Positions 21,408-28,976 of a DNA stretch of 64,000 nucleotides are shown piece by piece. The translations under genes were made by a program, and so were the position numbers. This DNA is from Lysinibacillus mangiferihumi (GTDB taxonomy: Bacteria > Bacillota > Bacilli > Bacillales_A > Planococcaceae), in NCBI RefSeq assembly GCF_003049665.1, contig NZ_PYWM01000006.1, positions 1 through 64,000 of the forward strand. Direction: 5' to 3'. The stretch's first letter is position 1, and each line of letters begins with the position of its first letter. The notes under the pieces were generated by a model that saw only the letters and a list, made by a program, of their open reading frames with translations, did no database searches and had not been told where the DNA came from.

Positions 21408-21956
21408 GTAGCGATGTGCAGCAAGCAGTAAAGCTCTTGAAAGCTTTTCAGCCATAGCATAAGAGATATGCAGTCGCGTATTTTGTAACACGAGCATTTC
21501 CATAAAGCCTCCAATATTGACGATTCCTTTAACGGAAATGTCACCAATTGGGGGCAATTCTTTTTTTACTGCTTTCCCAGGCAATATTGGCCCGTTCTGC
21601 ACTGCAATATGTCCAACGTTTTGTTCACTACCTAGACATGCATCAATCGCAATAATAAAAGGTTTCGTAGTATGATGGTGTAACTGCTGTATGGTTGAAT
21701 CTAAGTTGAGGGCATGCAATGGATTTTCTAAAGTTCCTACAACTTCATAAGGGAAGCTAACAGACTTTTTCAAAAAACTACCTGTTAATGGCCCTAATGT
21801 ATCCCCAGTACAACGATCACTTCCGATACAACAAAAAATAAGACGTTCATGATGAAAAGGAATATACTCTAAAAATAATGTACTCAATTGCCAAACAGCA
21901 TTTTTACTTTCGTGATGAAGCGAATAGGGCAGTACTAAATTTGGAATAGTATTCAT
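21324..21956 (-). CDS. yyaC: Spore protease-like protein YyaC
   Basis: YyaC is a conserved sporulation protein resembling the germination protease Gpr fold. The signature CIGSDRCTGDTLGPLTGSFLKK and the downstream IAIDACLGS are clear. The ATG at 21954-21956 (210 residues) is chosen because AAAGTGAG lies 7 bases before it and the length fits the family; 45 more upstream codons are open but are not family-like. It is on the opposite strand to its neighbours, as in related genomes. In B. subtilis it is expressed during sporulation; that control is inferred here. Confidence 0.9.
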   Translation of the reverse strand: MNTIPNLVLPYSLHHESKNAVWQLSTLFLEYIPFHHERLIFCCIGSDRCTGDTLGPLTGSFLKKSVSFPYEVVGTLENPLHALNLDSTIQQLHHHTTKPFIIAIDACLGSEQNVGHIAVQNGPILPGKAVKKELPPIGDISVKGIVNIGGFMEMLVLQNTRLHISYAMAEKLSRALLLAAHRYSLKRIDDGNHDADNDNTRQQVSSLDLC

Positions 21957-22049
21957 AAAAAAACTCACTTTCATTTTTATTTGGAGGAAGTGCTCAATTT
22001 TTATGCAGTATACGCAAATTTTTAACAAGTTATTCAAGAGGTGGTAATA

Positions 22050-22931
22050 ATGGAATTCAACACAAGAGTAATGCAGAAAAAATGGGATCAACTGACGTCG
22101 GAGGCCTTTTGGGATCGGGTTATCGATGCAACGATTGAAATTACCTTAATCCTTATTGCATCGTGGTTAGCTGTACGATTAGGTAAAAAATTTATTAAAA
22201 AAGTATTTTTACTCCGTATGCGCTCACCATTAAATCATTCAGAGCGCCGACAACGAACAATTGCAAGGTTATTACAAAGTGTTATTTCGTATGTTGTCTA
22301 TTTTTCGGCAATTATAGCTATTCTTTCTTCACTCAACATTAAGGTAGCAGGCTTACTTGCAGGGGCGGGAATCGTCGGTTTAGCTATCGGGTTTGGTGCG
22401 CAAAGTTTAGTAAAGGACGTGATTACAGGGTTCTTTATTATTTTTGAAGACCAATTCGGTGTAGGGGATTATATTAAAATAAACGCAGCGGAAGGAACGG
22501 TTGTAGAAATAGGATTACGAACAACAAAGATTAATGGTGCTACTGGGGAGCAATTTATTATTCCAAATGGTGCAATTGGAGAGGTTATTAACTACTCTAT
22601 CAATAACTCGAAAATTTTTATAGATTTACAAATGACGACCGATGCAAATTTCGAAAAAGCAGAAGGGCTTATTAAAAAGTATTTAGAAACACTACCTGAT
22701 ATTCATAAAGAGCTAGTGGCAGTACCTACCTTTTTAGGTGTCCAAAATGTAAAGGGAACAGAAGTAACGATTCGCATTGCTGCTGAAACATTGCCACAAC
22801 AACAATATGGCGTAGCTCGAACAATTCGCCGTGATGTGACACAATTATTTGAGGAACATGATATTCCTATGGCGTATCCTAAAATGATGTTATATGGTGG
22901 AAATGGAAAAGATGATGGGAGAAGTGAATAA
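22050..22931 (+). CDS. Small-conductance mechanosensitive channel, MscS family
   Basis: MscS channels open under membrane tension to release solutes after hypo-osmotic shock. This 293-residue protein has three N-terminal membrane segments, the pore-lining TM3 with AGLLAGAGIVGLAIGFGAQSLVKD and the beta domain FFIIFEDQFGVGDYIKI followed by IIPNG. The ATG at 22050 is used because AAGAGGTGG lies 6 bases upstream; the in-frame GTG at 22041 is part of that site. It overlaps nothing, and the next gene begins one base after its stop region. Confidence 0.94.
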   Translation: MEFNTRVMQKKWDQLTSEAFWDRVIDATIEITLILIASWLAVRLGKKFIKKVFLLRMRSPLNHSERRQRTIARLLQSVISYVVYFSAIIAILSSLNIKVAGLLAGAGIVGLAIGFGAQSLVKDVITGFFIIFEDQFGVGDYIKINAAEGTVVEIGLRTTKINGATGEQFIIPNGAIGEVINYSINNSKIFIDLQMTTDANFEKAEGLIKKYLETLPDIHKELVAVPTFLGVQNVKGTEVTIRIAAETLPQQQYGVARTIRRDVTQLFEEHDIPMAYPKMMLYGGNGKDDGRSE

Positions 22932-22932
22932 T

Positions 22933-23133
22933 ATGGAAGCGAAAAAATTTGATCTAAATGATATTGTCGAAATGAAAAAACAACATCCATGTGGTACAAA
23001 TGAGTGGAAAATTATTCGAATGGGTGCAGATGTGCGCATTAAATGCGAAGGGTGTCAGCACAGTGTGATGATTCCGCGTCGGGAATTTGAGAAAAAAATG
23101 AAGAAAATCATAAAGCGTGCAAGTGAAGTCTAG
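22933..23133 (+). CDS. DUF951 zinc-binding-like protein
   Basis: A 66-residue basic protein, MEAKKFDLNDIVEMKKQHPCG, ending CEGCQHSVMIPRREFEKKMKK. The spacing of HPCG, RIKCEGC and the RxxFEKK tail is that of DUF951 (YyzM), a small protein always near ychF in Bacillales. It has one Cys early and a CxxC pair, suggesting metal binding, which is inference. The ATG at 22933 follows GGGAGAAGTG; the longer frame starting at 22894 lies within the mscS gene. It is probably co-transcribed with mscS. Confidence 0.92.
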   Translation: MEAKKFDLNDIVEMKKQHPCGTNEWKIIRMGADVRIKCEGCQHSVMIPRREFEKKMKKIIKRASEV

Positions 23134-23488
23134 CTTTTTGTGTATTAGACTTTTTATGGGCGAATCAATATAATAGATAGGGTTATAAAGAAAACTTTAA
23201 CTTGCTTCAACAGAAGTTCCCTGCCCTTAGGTAGGGAATACCAACTATGCACTTAAATTCATGGGGGATTTCAATCCCGATTGCTTCAAGTGAATTGCCC
23301 CAGCGAATGGACAGATTTATAGAGAAACTTTTTGACAAGGAAGCTCGAAAGAAAAATCTGGACAAAATGACGTAGGGTGTAATTGCTTGTGTCGGTCTCC
23401 TTCATTACGGATTAGGCGTTAGAGTGTCATAATACTGTGGTTTAACAGGAACAAAATTGAACTGATTATAGAAAGGTTGTGTCCATTT
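23134..23488. other. 355-base gap before ychF with hairpins and a short open frame
   Basis: The gap holds CCCTGCC-cttag-GTAGGGA (a stem near 23219-23237) and an ATG frame of 42 codons at 23247-23375 whose product reads MHLNSWGISIPIASSE and ends KEARKKNLDKMT. The ATG has only a poor ribosome binding site (AGGGA, 12 bases away). No family is recognised. It could be a small gene, a scar of a mobile element, or a structured leader of ychF; I cannot choose. Confidence 0.35.
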
Positions 23489-24589
23489 ATGGCATTAACA
23501 GCTGGAATCGTTGGTTTACCTAACGTTGGAAAATCAACATTATTTAACGCAATTACAAAAGCGGGCGCTTTGGCTGCCAACTATCCATTCGCAACAATTG
23601 ATCCAAACGTAGGTATTGTTGAAGTACCAGATGCACGTTTAGACAAACTAACAGAGTTAGTAATACCGAAAAAGACAGTGCCAACAGCATTTGAATTTAC
23701 TGATATTGCAGGTATCGTAAAAGGTGCTTCTAAAGGAGAAGGCTTAGGAAACAAATTCCTTGCACATATTCGTGAAGTAGATGCAATCTGCCAAGTAGTA
23801 CGTTGCTTTGTAGATGAAAATATTACACACGTGTCAGGTGCGGTAAATCCAATTGATGACATTGAAGTAATTAATTTAGAGCTAGCACTTGCTGATTTAG
23901 AATCAGTGGATAAACGTTTACAACGCGTAAGCAAAATGGCAAAACAAAAAGATAAAGAAGCGATGGTGGAAGAACCGATTCTTCTAAAAATCAAAGCTGA
24001 ATTAGAAAACGGACGACCTGCTCGTGCTGCTGAACTTTCAGAGGACGAACTAAAAGTGATTAAAGGTCTTCACTTATTAACGATTAAACCAATGCTTTAT
24101 GTTGCCAATGTTTCAGAAGACGAAGTGGCAGATGCAGATAATAATGAATATGTTCAAAAGGTACGTGAATATGCATCAGCTGAAGGTGCACAAGTCATTA
24201 CAATTTGTGCAAAAATTGAAGAAGAAATTTCTGAGCTTGACGATGAAGAAAAAACGATGTTCTTAGAAGAACTAGGCATTAAAGAATCAGGTTTAGATCA
24301 ACTAATCCGTACTTCATATGATTTACTAGGTCTTGCCACATACTTCACAGCTGGAGTCCAAGAAGTACGTGCATGGACATTCCGTAAAGGCATGAAAGCA
24401 CCACAATGTGCTGGTATTATTCATACAGACTTTGAGCGTGGATTTATTCGTGCAGAAACAGTTGCTTTCGATGATTTAGTAGAAGCAGGCTCACAAGCTG
24501 CTGCGAAAGAAGCGGGGAAAGTACGTCTGGAAGGTAAAGAATATATTGTACAAGACGGCGATATCATGTTATTCCGCTTTAACGTTTAA
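23489..24589 (+). CDS. ychF: Ribosome-binding ATPase YchF
   Basis: YchF is an Obg-type P-loop protein that prefers ATP and binds ribosomes; it is linked to stress control. The 366-residue length is exact for the family. Seen are G1 GLPNVGKST (9-17), the G3 region DIAGIVKGASKGEGLGN, and a C-terminal TGS domain ending QDGDIMLFRFNV. The start is the ATG at 23489; a TTG four codons upstream would sit directly on the AAAGG site. The preceding 355 bases have no convincing gene. Confidence 0.97.
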   Translation: MALTAGIVGLPNVGKSTLFNAITKAGALAANYPFATIDPNVGIVEVPDARLDKLTELVIPKKTVPTAFEFTDIAGIVKGASKGEGLGNKFLAHIREVDAICQVVRCFVDENITHVSGAVNPIDDIEVINLELALADLESVDKRLQRVSKMAKQKDKEAMVEEPILLKIKAELENGRPARAAELSEDELKVIKGLHLLTIKPMLYVANVSEDEVADADNNEYVQKVREYASAEGAQVITICAKIEEEISELDDEEKTMFLEELGIKESGLDQLIRTSYDLLGLATYFTAGVQEVRAWTFRKGMKAPQCAGIIHTDFERGFIRAETVAFDDLVEAGSQAAAKEAGKVRLEGKEYIVQDGDIMLFRFNV

Positions 24590-24664
24590 TTTAAAATTAC
24601 CATTATGAATGTAAGCAATTCTCATGAAATACAAACAGAACTTAGTTTATATTCATAAAAACAT

Positions 24665-24715
24665 AATAGGCTATCTCCTAGCGAATCTTTTCATGTTTGG
24701 GATAGCCTATTTTTG
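24665..24715 (+). terminator. ychF terminator
   Basis: An 11-bp perfect stem (AATAGGCTATC at 24665-24675 with GATAGCCTATT at 24701-24711) is followed by TTTTGG. It lies inside the upstream extension of the next open frame and so argues against that longer start. Confidence 0.85.
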
Positions 24716-24758
24716 GTTATATAGATATCAGAATTTTCAATTTCTAAAGGGGGATATT

Positions 24759-25799
24759 ATGAACATAGTAGAAATAAAAAAGCGGGCTTTAGAAATCGAA
24801 CAGTTAGGAAAGTTACCACAAGAAATATTAGAAATCATTTATGAGCAACGATTGTTTAAATTGTTTATAGCAAAAGAGTTAGGTGGTAAAGATTTAGACT
24901 TACTCGAAGGAATAAAAGTATTTCAGCGCATGTCTGCTATCGATGGGAACTTTGGCTGGCTTGTGACAATAGGAACAGGCGGTAATATGTTTGTGCCAAC
25001 GTTTAAGCAAGAAATAGCTGAAGAGATTTTTTCACCAAGCGATGCAGTAATAGCAGGGAGCGGCTACCCTACAGGTACAGCCGTAAAAATGGACAGCGGT
25101 TATTCGGTAACAGGGCAGTGGAAGTATTGTAGTGGTGCTGACTATGCAACAACATTTACCATGAATTGCTTTATTAAAGAAGATGGTATGCTGACAGATA
25201 AAATCATTAGTTGCGCGGTGAGCCGGGAGCTAGTAGAAATTATCAATGATTGGCAAGCGATGGGTCTAAAAGCAACAGCAAGCCATACAATTCGAGTACA
25301 AGATGTATGGATACCATTCGATCAAACATTCCAATTAGGTATTTGTAAAAATAATTATGATAATGCTGTCTATCGTTTTCCGTTCGGCACTTTTGCAGAG
25401 GCTTCTTTTTTAAGTGTTTGTCTGGGCATTACGGAGAATTTCTTAGAGGAGGCTGCTACTGTCATTGAACGAAAAAATAAAGAATCCCATCGCACAGAAC
25501 GTATTGGCGCATTGCGGTTTCTTTATATGCAACAACTAAAGCGTTTTAGACAGATTGAAGAACAATTTTACGCTATGTTGACAATCTATTGGCAAAAACA
25601 TAAACAGGAAGTTGAACTGACAGAGCAAGAATACCAACAGTTTACGGAAATGAGCAAAGAAAGTGCAGCTGACTGCGTGGACATTGCCAATAATATTATT
25701 CGCAGTCTCGGAATGGACGCTATTATTGAAACAGCAACCATTAATCGCATTTGGAGAAATTTATGTACAGCTGCACAACATGGATTTTTAACACCATAA
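24759..25799 (+). CDS. Acyl-CoA dehydrogenase-like flavoprotein
   Basis: The 346-residue protein has the acyl-CoA dehydrogenase superfamily order: helical N-terminal domain (LGKLPQEILEIIYEQRLFKLFIAKELGG), beta domain with VTGQWKYCSGADYATTF and WQAMGLKATASHTIRVQDVWIP, and a helical C-terminal domain. The GxxS/T-type loop and lack of an obvious catalytic glutamate place it with the flavin-dependent monooxygenase/acyl-CoA dehydrogenase C-terminal group (HpaH, DszC-like), which oxidise without CoA substrates. The substrate is unknown. The ATG at 24759 follows AAAGGGGG. It is a single-gene unit between ychF and the rpsF operon, most likely an accessory insertion. Confidence 0.8.
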   Translation: MNIVEIKKRALEIEQLGKLPQEILEIIYEQRLFKLFIAKELGGKDLDLLEGIKVFQRMSAIDGNFGWLVTIGTGGNMFVPTFKQEIAEEIFSPSDAVIAGSGYPTGTAVKMDSGYSVTGQWKYCSGADYATTFTMNCFIKEDGMLTDKIISCAVSRELVEIINDWQAMGLKATASHTIRVQDVWIPFDQTFQLGICKNNYDNAVYRFPFGTFAEASFLSVCLGITENFLEEAATVIERKNKESHRTERIGALRFLYMQQLKRFRQIEEQFYAMLTIYWQKHKQEVELTEQEYQQFTEMSKESAADCVDIANNIIRSLGMDAIIETATINRIWRNLCTAAQHGFLTP

Positions 25800-25825
25800 C
25801 AACTTATGCTCCTAGAAGATAGCTA

Positions 25826-26389
25826 TTACTTATCCGTTTTCTGTGGAGGATAAACATAAAGCTTTGGTAACTGAGGATCGTCCTCTACAAGAGCATGTTT
25901 AGGATATTTGCGTAATTCCTTATACATGGCGAAATCTCCGACTGCTCCGCCAATTAAAAAGGCACCTGCAAGTAGTAGGATGGTACTGTTAAAGTAAAAG
26001 CCAGCAATGGTTGGCACAATACCAGTTGTCCAAAATGGTAATAACAACGCCTTTTTCATTGCATAATTAGGGAGAGGTTTGTCGGTCGTTGCATAGGCTA
26101 CCCCAAGCTCTAAGTTAATACCGTATTTTAGCGATTTAAAAGGCACGCCACCAAAGAGCATAAAGCCTATTAAATGAAAGGCTTCATGCAATATGATAAG
26201 CACGATATAAAGTACGACAAAAAGGATAAATCCACTTAGCATTTGCCAAACCGAAATTTGAAACTCCTTCATACAAATGAATTGTATGGCAACAAATAAA
26301 ATAGCGAGGCCACTAGTAATAACAACACTATCCATCATTAGTTTCTTAATATCTAATTCAATTACTTCGGGTTTTTGATCGGGTAACAT
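25826..26389 (-). CDS. DUF3267 putative membrane zinc metallopeptidase
   Basis: The 187-residue protein has four membrane segments and the zinc-binding motif HEAFH within LIILHEAFHLIGFMLFGGVPF, the hallmark of DUF3267 proteins, related to site-2 protease-like zincins. The substrate is unknown. It converges on the acyl-CoA dehydrogenase-like gene with only 26 bases between the stops and no clear terminator. GGAGGACTTCTATG provides a good start. The YPPQKTDK tail is cytoplasmic. Confidence 0.85.
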   Translation of the reverse strand: MLPDQKPEVIELDIKKLMMDSVVITSGLAILFVAIQFICMKEFQISVWQMLSGFILFVVLYIVLIILHEAFHLIGFMLFGGVPFKSLKYGINLELGVAYATTDKPLPNYAMKKALLLPFWTTGIVPTIAGFYFNSTILLLAGAFLIGGAVGDFAMYKELRKYPKHALVEDDPQLPKLYVYPPQKTDK

Positions 26390-26451
26390 AGAAGTCCTCC
26401 TTCATGAAATTAGTAATCTTCATTATATCGAATGAATTATTTGATTGCGAC

Positions 26452-26480
26452 TTGAAAGACAGATGCCAATGTGTTACAAT
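26452..26480 (+). promoter_or_regulatory. rpsF operon promoter
   Basis: TTGAAA (26452-26457) and TACAAT (26475-26480) are spaced by 17 bp. Transcription would start near 26487, leaving a 75-base leader before rpsF. Confidence 0.8.
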
Positions 26481-26486
26481 TCATTG

Positions 26487-26550
26487 ATGTGAGTAATATT
26501 TATTACTTACTCCTTGCTCCCTGCAAACAGGAGAGCCTGAGTCCATAAGG
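26487..26550 (+). promoter_or_regulatory. structured leader of rpsF operon, candidate S6:S18 binding site
   Basis: The leader can form two hairpins: GTGAGTAATA/TATTACTTAC-like pairing near 26490-26510 and CTCCcTG-caaa-CAGGAG near 26517-26533, the latter just before the ribosome binding site. Leaders of rpsF operons in many bacteria carry an RNA motif bound by the S6:S18 complex for feedback. Assignment to that motif is inference from position and fold. Confidence 0.5.
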
Positions 26551-26562
26551 AGGTGTAAACAG

Positions 26563-26853
26563 ATGAGAAAATACGAATTAATGTACATCGTACGTCCAAA
26601 CATTGAAGACGAAGCGAAGAAAGCTTTAGTTGAACGTTTCAACGAAATCTTAACTTCTAACGGTGCTGAAGTCATCGAAGCAAAAGAGTGGGGCAAACGC
26701 CGCTTAGCTTACGAGATCCAAGACTTCCGCGAAGGTTACTACCAAATCGTGAAAGTAAACGCTCCTTCAGAAGCAATCAACGAATACACACGTCTTGCTA
26801 ACATCAGCGAAGATATCATTCGTCACATTGCAGTACGCGAAGAAGCAAAATAA
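26563..26853 (+). CDS. rpsF: 30S ribosomal protein S6
   Basis: The 96-residue protein [20 protein letters not shown], with the central [19 protein letters not shown], is a typical bacterial S6, which binds 16S rRNA together with S18 in the platform of the 30S subunit. AAGGAGGTG lies 8 bases before the ATG. It is the first gene of rpsF-ssb-rpsR, with 36 bases to ssb. Confidence 0.99.
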   Translation: MRKYELMYIVRPNIEDEAKKALVERFNEILTSNGAEVIEAKEWGKRRLAYEIQDFREGYYQIVKVNAPSEAINEYTRLANISEDIIRHIAVREEAK

Positions 26854-26889
26854 TTTTAAACAAAATGCTGAAAAGGAGGTTGCATTCTG

Positions 26890-27462
26890 ATGATAAATCG
26901 TGTCGTATTAGTTGGAAGACTAACAAAAGACCCTGAGCTGCGCTACACACCAAATGGTATTGCGTCTACTCGATTTACAGTTGCTGTGAATCGTACATTC
27001 TCAAACCAACAAGGTGAAAAAGAAGCAGATTTCATTAGCTGTGTTGCTTGGCGTAAACAGGCTGAAAACTTAGCGAACTTCATGAAAAAAGGAAGTTTAA
27101 TTGGAGTAGAAGGTCGTATCCAAACAGGTAGCTATGAAGGACAAGATGGTAAGCGTGTATATACAACTGATGTTGTGGCAGATAGCGTACAGTTTTTAGA
27201 GCCTCGTAGTGGTGGAGGTGCTCCTGCATCCAACCAATACGGCGGACAATCTTACGCTAATAGCCAGCCGTCATATGGCGGTGGACAACCACAACAACAG
27301 TATGGTGGCGCGATGCCTCAGCAAGGTTCATTTGGCGGCGGTGCTTCTTATCAGCAAAATCAACCACCGATGAATCAGCCGAACTATACACGAGTAGACG
27401 AAGATCCATTTGCGAATAGCAAGGGACCGATTGAAGTATCAGAAGACGATCTTCCATTCTAA
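26890..27462 (+). CDS. ssb: Single-stranded DNA-binding protein
   Basis: SSB coats single-stranded DNA in replication and repair and recruits partners by its tail. The 190-residue protein has an OB fold in 1-105 ([20 protein letters not shown]), a long Gly/Gln/Asn-rich linker (about 110-175, rich in [13 protein letters not shown] sequence) and the acidic tip EDDLPF that binds partner proteins. AAAGGAGG precedes the ATG by 10 bases. It lies between rpsF and rpsR as in B. subtilis, where it is an essential gene under the operon promoter. Confidence 0.99.
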   Translation: MINRVVLVGRLTKDPELRYTPNGIASTRFTVAVNRTFSNQQGEKEADFISCVAWRKQAENLANFMKKGSLIGVEGRIQTGSYEGQDGKRVYTTDVVADSVQFLEPRSGGGAPASNQYGGQSYANSQPSYGGGQPQQQYGGAMPQQGSFGGGASYQQNQPPMNQPNYTRVDEDPFANSKGPIEVSEDDLPF

Positions 27463-27509
27463 TTCTTCGAGCTACAAAAACTATAAACTTATAAGGAGGA
27501 GACATCACT

Positions 27510-27746
27510 ATGGCACCACGTCGCGGAGGCCGCAAACGCCGTAAAGTTTGCTATTTTACATCTAATAACATTACGCATATCGACTATAAAGATGTGGATT
27601 TATTAAAAAAATTCATCTCTGAGCGCGGTAAAATTTTACCACGTCGCGTAACTGGCACTAGCGCTAAGTACCAACGTAAATTAACTTCAGCTATCAAAGT
27701 TTCTCGTATTATGGGATTACTTCCATTCGTATCTGAAGATAAATAA
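27510..27746 (+). CDS. rpsR: 30S ribosomal protein S18
   Basis: The 78-residue basic protein [20 protein letters not shown], with [26 protein letters not shown], is a standard S18, the partner of S6. AAGGAGGAG lies 9 bases from the ATG. A strong terminator follows, ending the operon. The cysteine in KVCYF is kept, as in non-zinc-dependent S18 forms. Confidence 0.99.
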   Translation: MAPRRGGRKRRKVCYFTSNNITHIDYKDVDLLKKFISERGKILPRRVTGTSAKYQRKLTSAIKVSRIMGLLPFVSEDK

Positions 27747-27755
27747 GATGATTGA

Positions 27756-27791
27756 GCACAACAAGGTTTAATGCCTTGTTGTGCTTTTTTA
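27756..27791 (+). terminator. rpsR terminator
   Basis: GCACAACAAGG (27756-27766) pairs perfectly with CCTTGTTGTGC (27774-27784) and is followed by six T. Confidence 0.95.
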
Positions 27792-27900
27792 TTTCCTGGA
27801 AAATCGATACAGGACAAACCCCAAAAACGGTGGCAGATTTCTATAGATGTATAAATAAACACCACCATTAAAACTATCAATTTTTATTAAAGTTGGAATA

Positions 27901-27930
27901 TTGACAGATAAATACACTTTAAATTATTAT
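27901..27930 (+). promoter_or_regulatory. promoter of the two-permease ABC operon
   Basis: TTGACA (27901-27906) and TATTAT (27925-27930) have an 18-bp spacer. Transcription would start near 27937 and pass first through a short leader frame and a palindrome before the first permease gene. Confidence 0.75.
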
Positions 27931-27969
27931 AAAATTGAAAATTATCAAATTAATTAAGGGGTGTTAAAT

Positions 27970-28011
27970 TTGAAAACTACAAAATGGATACATGAACAGA
28001 TAATCAATTGA
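27970..28011 (+). CDS. possible 13-residue leader peptide
   Basis: A TTG at 27970 has a strong ribosome binding site (AAGGGGTG, 27956-27963, 6 bases away) and opens a frame of only 13 codons, MKTTKWIHEQIIN, ending in TGA at 28009-28011. The stop lies inside a 20-bp palindrome. The strength of the ribosome binding site and the promoter position suggest real translation. It may be a regulatory leader, a peptide substrate of the transporter, or the first codons of a gene now broken. No homologue is recognised. Confidence 0.45.
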   Translation: MKTTKWIHEQIIN

Positions 28012-28017
28012 TTATCT
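27998..28017 (+). promoter_or_regulatory. 20-bp perfect palindrome before the ABC operon
   Basis: AGATAATCAATTGATTATCT is a perfect inverted repeat overlapping the end of the leader frame, followed by CTTTCTTG. It could be a repressor operator or, as RNA, a hairpin acting in attenuation. It ends 26 bases before the GTG start of the first permease gene. Confidence 0.6.
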
Positions 28018-28043
28018 CTTTCTTGCAATGAAGGAAAAACAAA

Positions 28044-28976
28044 GTGAAGAACTATTTAGTATCTAGTAGATTTTTGTTACTAACGTTCCTATTGTTTACT
28101 AGCGCCGCTTCCTTGCTTTATATGCTGGACTCTGTTAGCTATACCAATATGATTAACAATCGCTATATCAATAAAAATGCTGTTGAATTCATTGTAAATA
28201 CAGAAGCGTCTTCTCTAGACATCGACTTAGAAGAACCATATTTGTTAATGCAATATAAACTCGACAATCCACAATTAAAATATATTTATTTTCATCCATC
28301 GGTAAAGTTACCACCTATAAACTATCAAAAACAACCACTGTCAACAGATTATATAATTACAGGTGATGTTTTTCCTGAAGAGGCACTGTCAAGAAATATG
28401 AAAAGCCTCGTTATTGGACAATTTGACACACCATCCTCTTACTTAAATAGAGAGGCATGGTATATAGTCATGTCTCAACAAATCAACTTGAAAAATGGAA
28501 CGAAGTTTATTCTCAATGTGGAAAGTGGCAATCCACATCAATTAATTGAAAAAATATTTCCTAATACGAGTTATCAGCTACTTGAAAACGAGGATAGAGG
28601 AACTGCCATATTAAAGTCAAATGTTCTTTTAAATGTGTTCTTACTCATTTCTGTACTGTTTGTCATTATTGCGCAAGCTGTTACGATCCATTATTCCATT
28701 CAAAGTAAAAAGCCAATTGTTCAAATATTGTTTTTAGCAGGCGGGAAATGGCAACTCATATTTCTTAAAGTGTTTAAATTAGAATTCATTGCGCTATTCG
28801 TAATAATGTTATTGGAATTTTTATCATTAAAAGCGTTTAACCATTTCTATACGATTTGGGGGAATCAGTGGTACTACGTATCTGTTTTCTATATATTAGT
28901 AACATTTATAGTGTATTTTTTAGCCTGTCTACTAATGACAAAGTCCTTGATTAAAAAAGGAGTAAGATTGTTTTGA
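28044..28976 (+). CDS. ABC transporter permease, FtsX-like (first of two)
   Basis: The 310-residue protein has one N-terminal membrane segment (about 10-28), a large outside domain (about 30-190) and three C-terminal segments (about 194-214, 244-264, 278-298). This is the topology of FtsX/MacB/LolCE-type permeases, which do not carry substrates through the membrane but transmit ATPase motion to an outside domain. The sequence itself is not one I recognise; bacteriocin-associated membrane proteins have a similar plan. It starts at GTG behind GAAGGA. It overlaps the next permease gene by four bases. Base use is AT-rich and unlike the neighbouring core genes. Confidence 0.75.
   Translation: MKNYLVSSRFLLLTFLLFTSAASLLYMLDSVSYTNMINNRYINKNAVEFIVNTEASSLDIDLEEPYLLMQYKLDNPQLKYIYFHPSVKLPPINYQKQPLSTDYIITGDVFPEEALSRNMKSLVIGQFDTPSSYLNREAWYIVMSQQINLKNGTKFILNVESGNPHQLIEKIFPNTSYQLLENEDRGTAILKSNVLLNVFLLISVLFVIIAQAVTIHYSIQSKKPIVQILFLAGGKWQLIFLKVFKLEFIALFVIMLLEFLSLKAFNHFYTIWGNQWYYVSVFYILVTFIVYFLACLLMTKSLIKKGVRLF

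Noticed and set aside
24624..24758. Longer N-terminus for the acyl-CoA dehydrogenase-like gene
   Set aside because: The extension contains the ychF terminator; the ATG at 24759 has a strong ribosome binding site.
27831..28043. Riboswitch or T-box before the two-permease ABC operon
   Set aside because: No T-box core (GGTGGNACCGCG) or known riboswitch core was seen; only the palindrome and the short frame are present.
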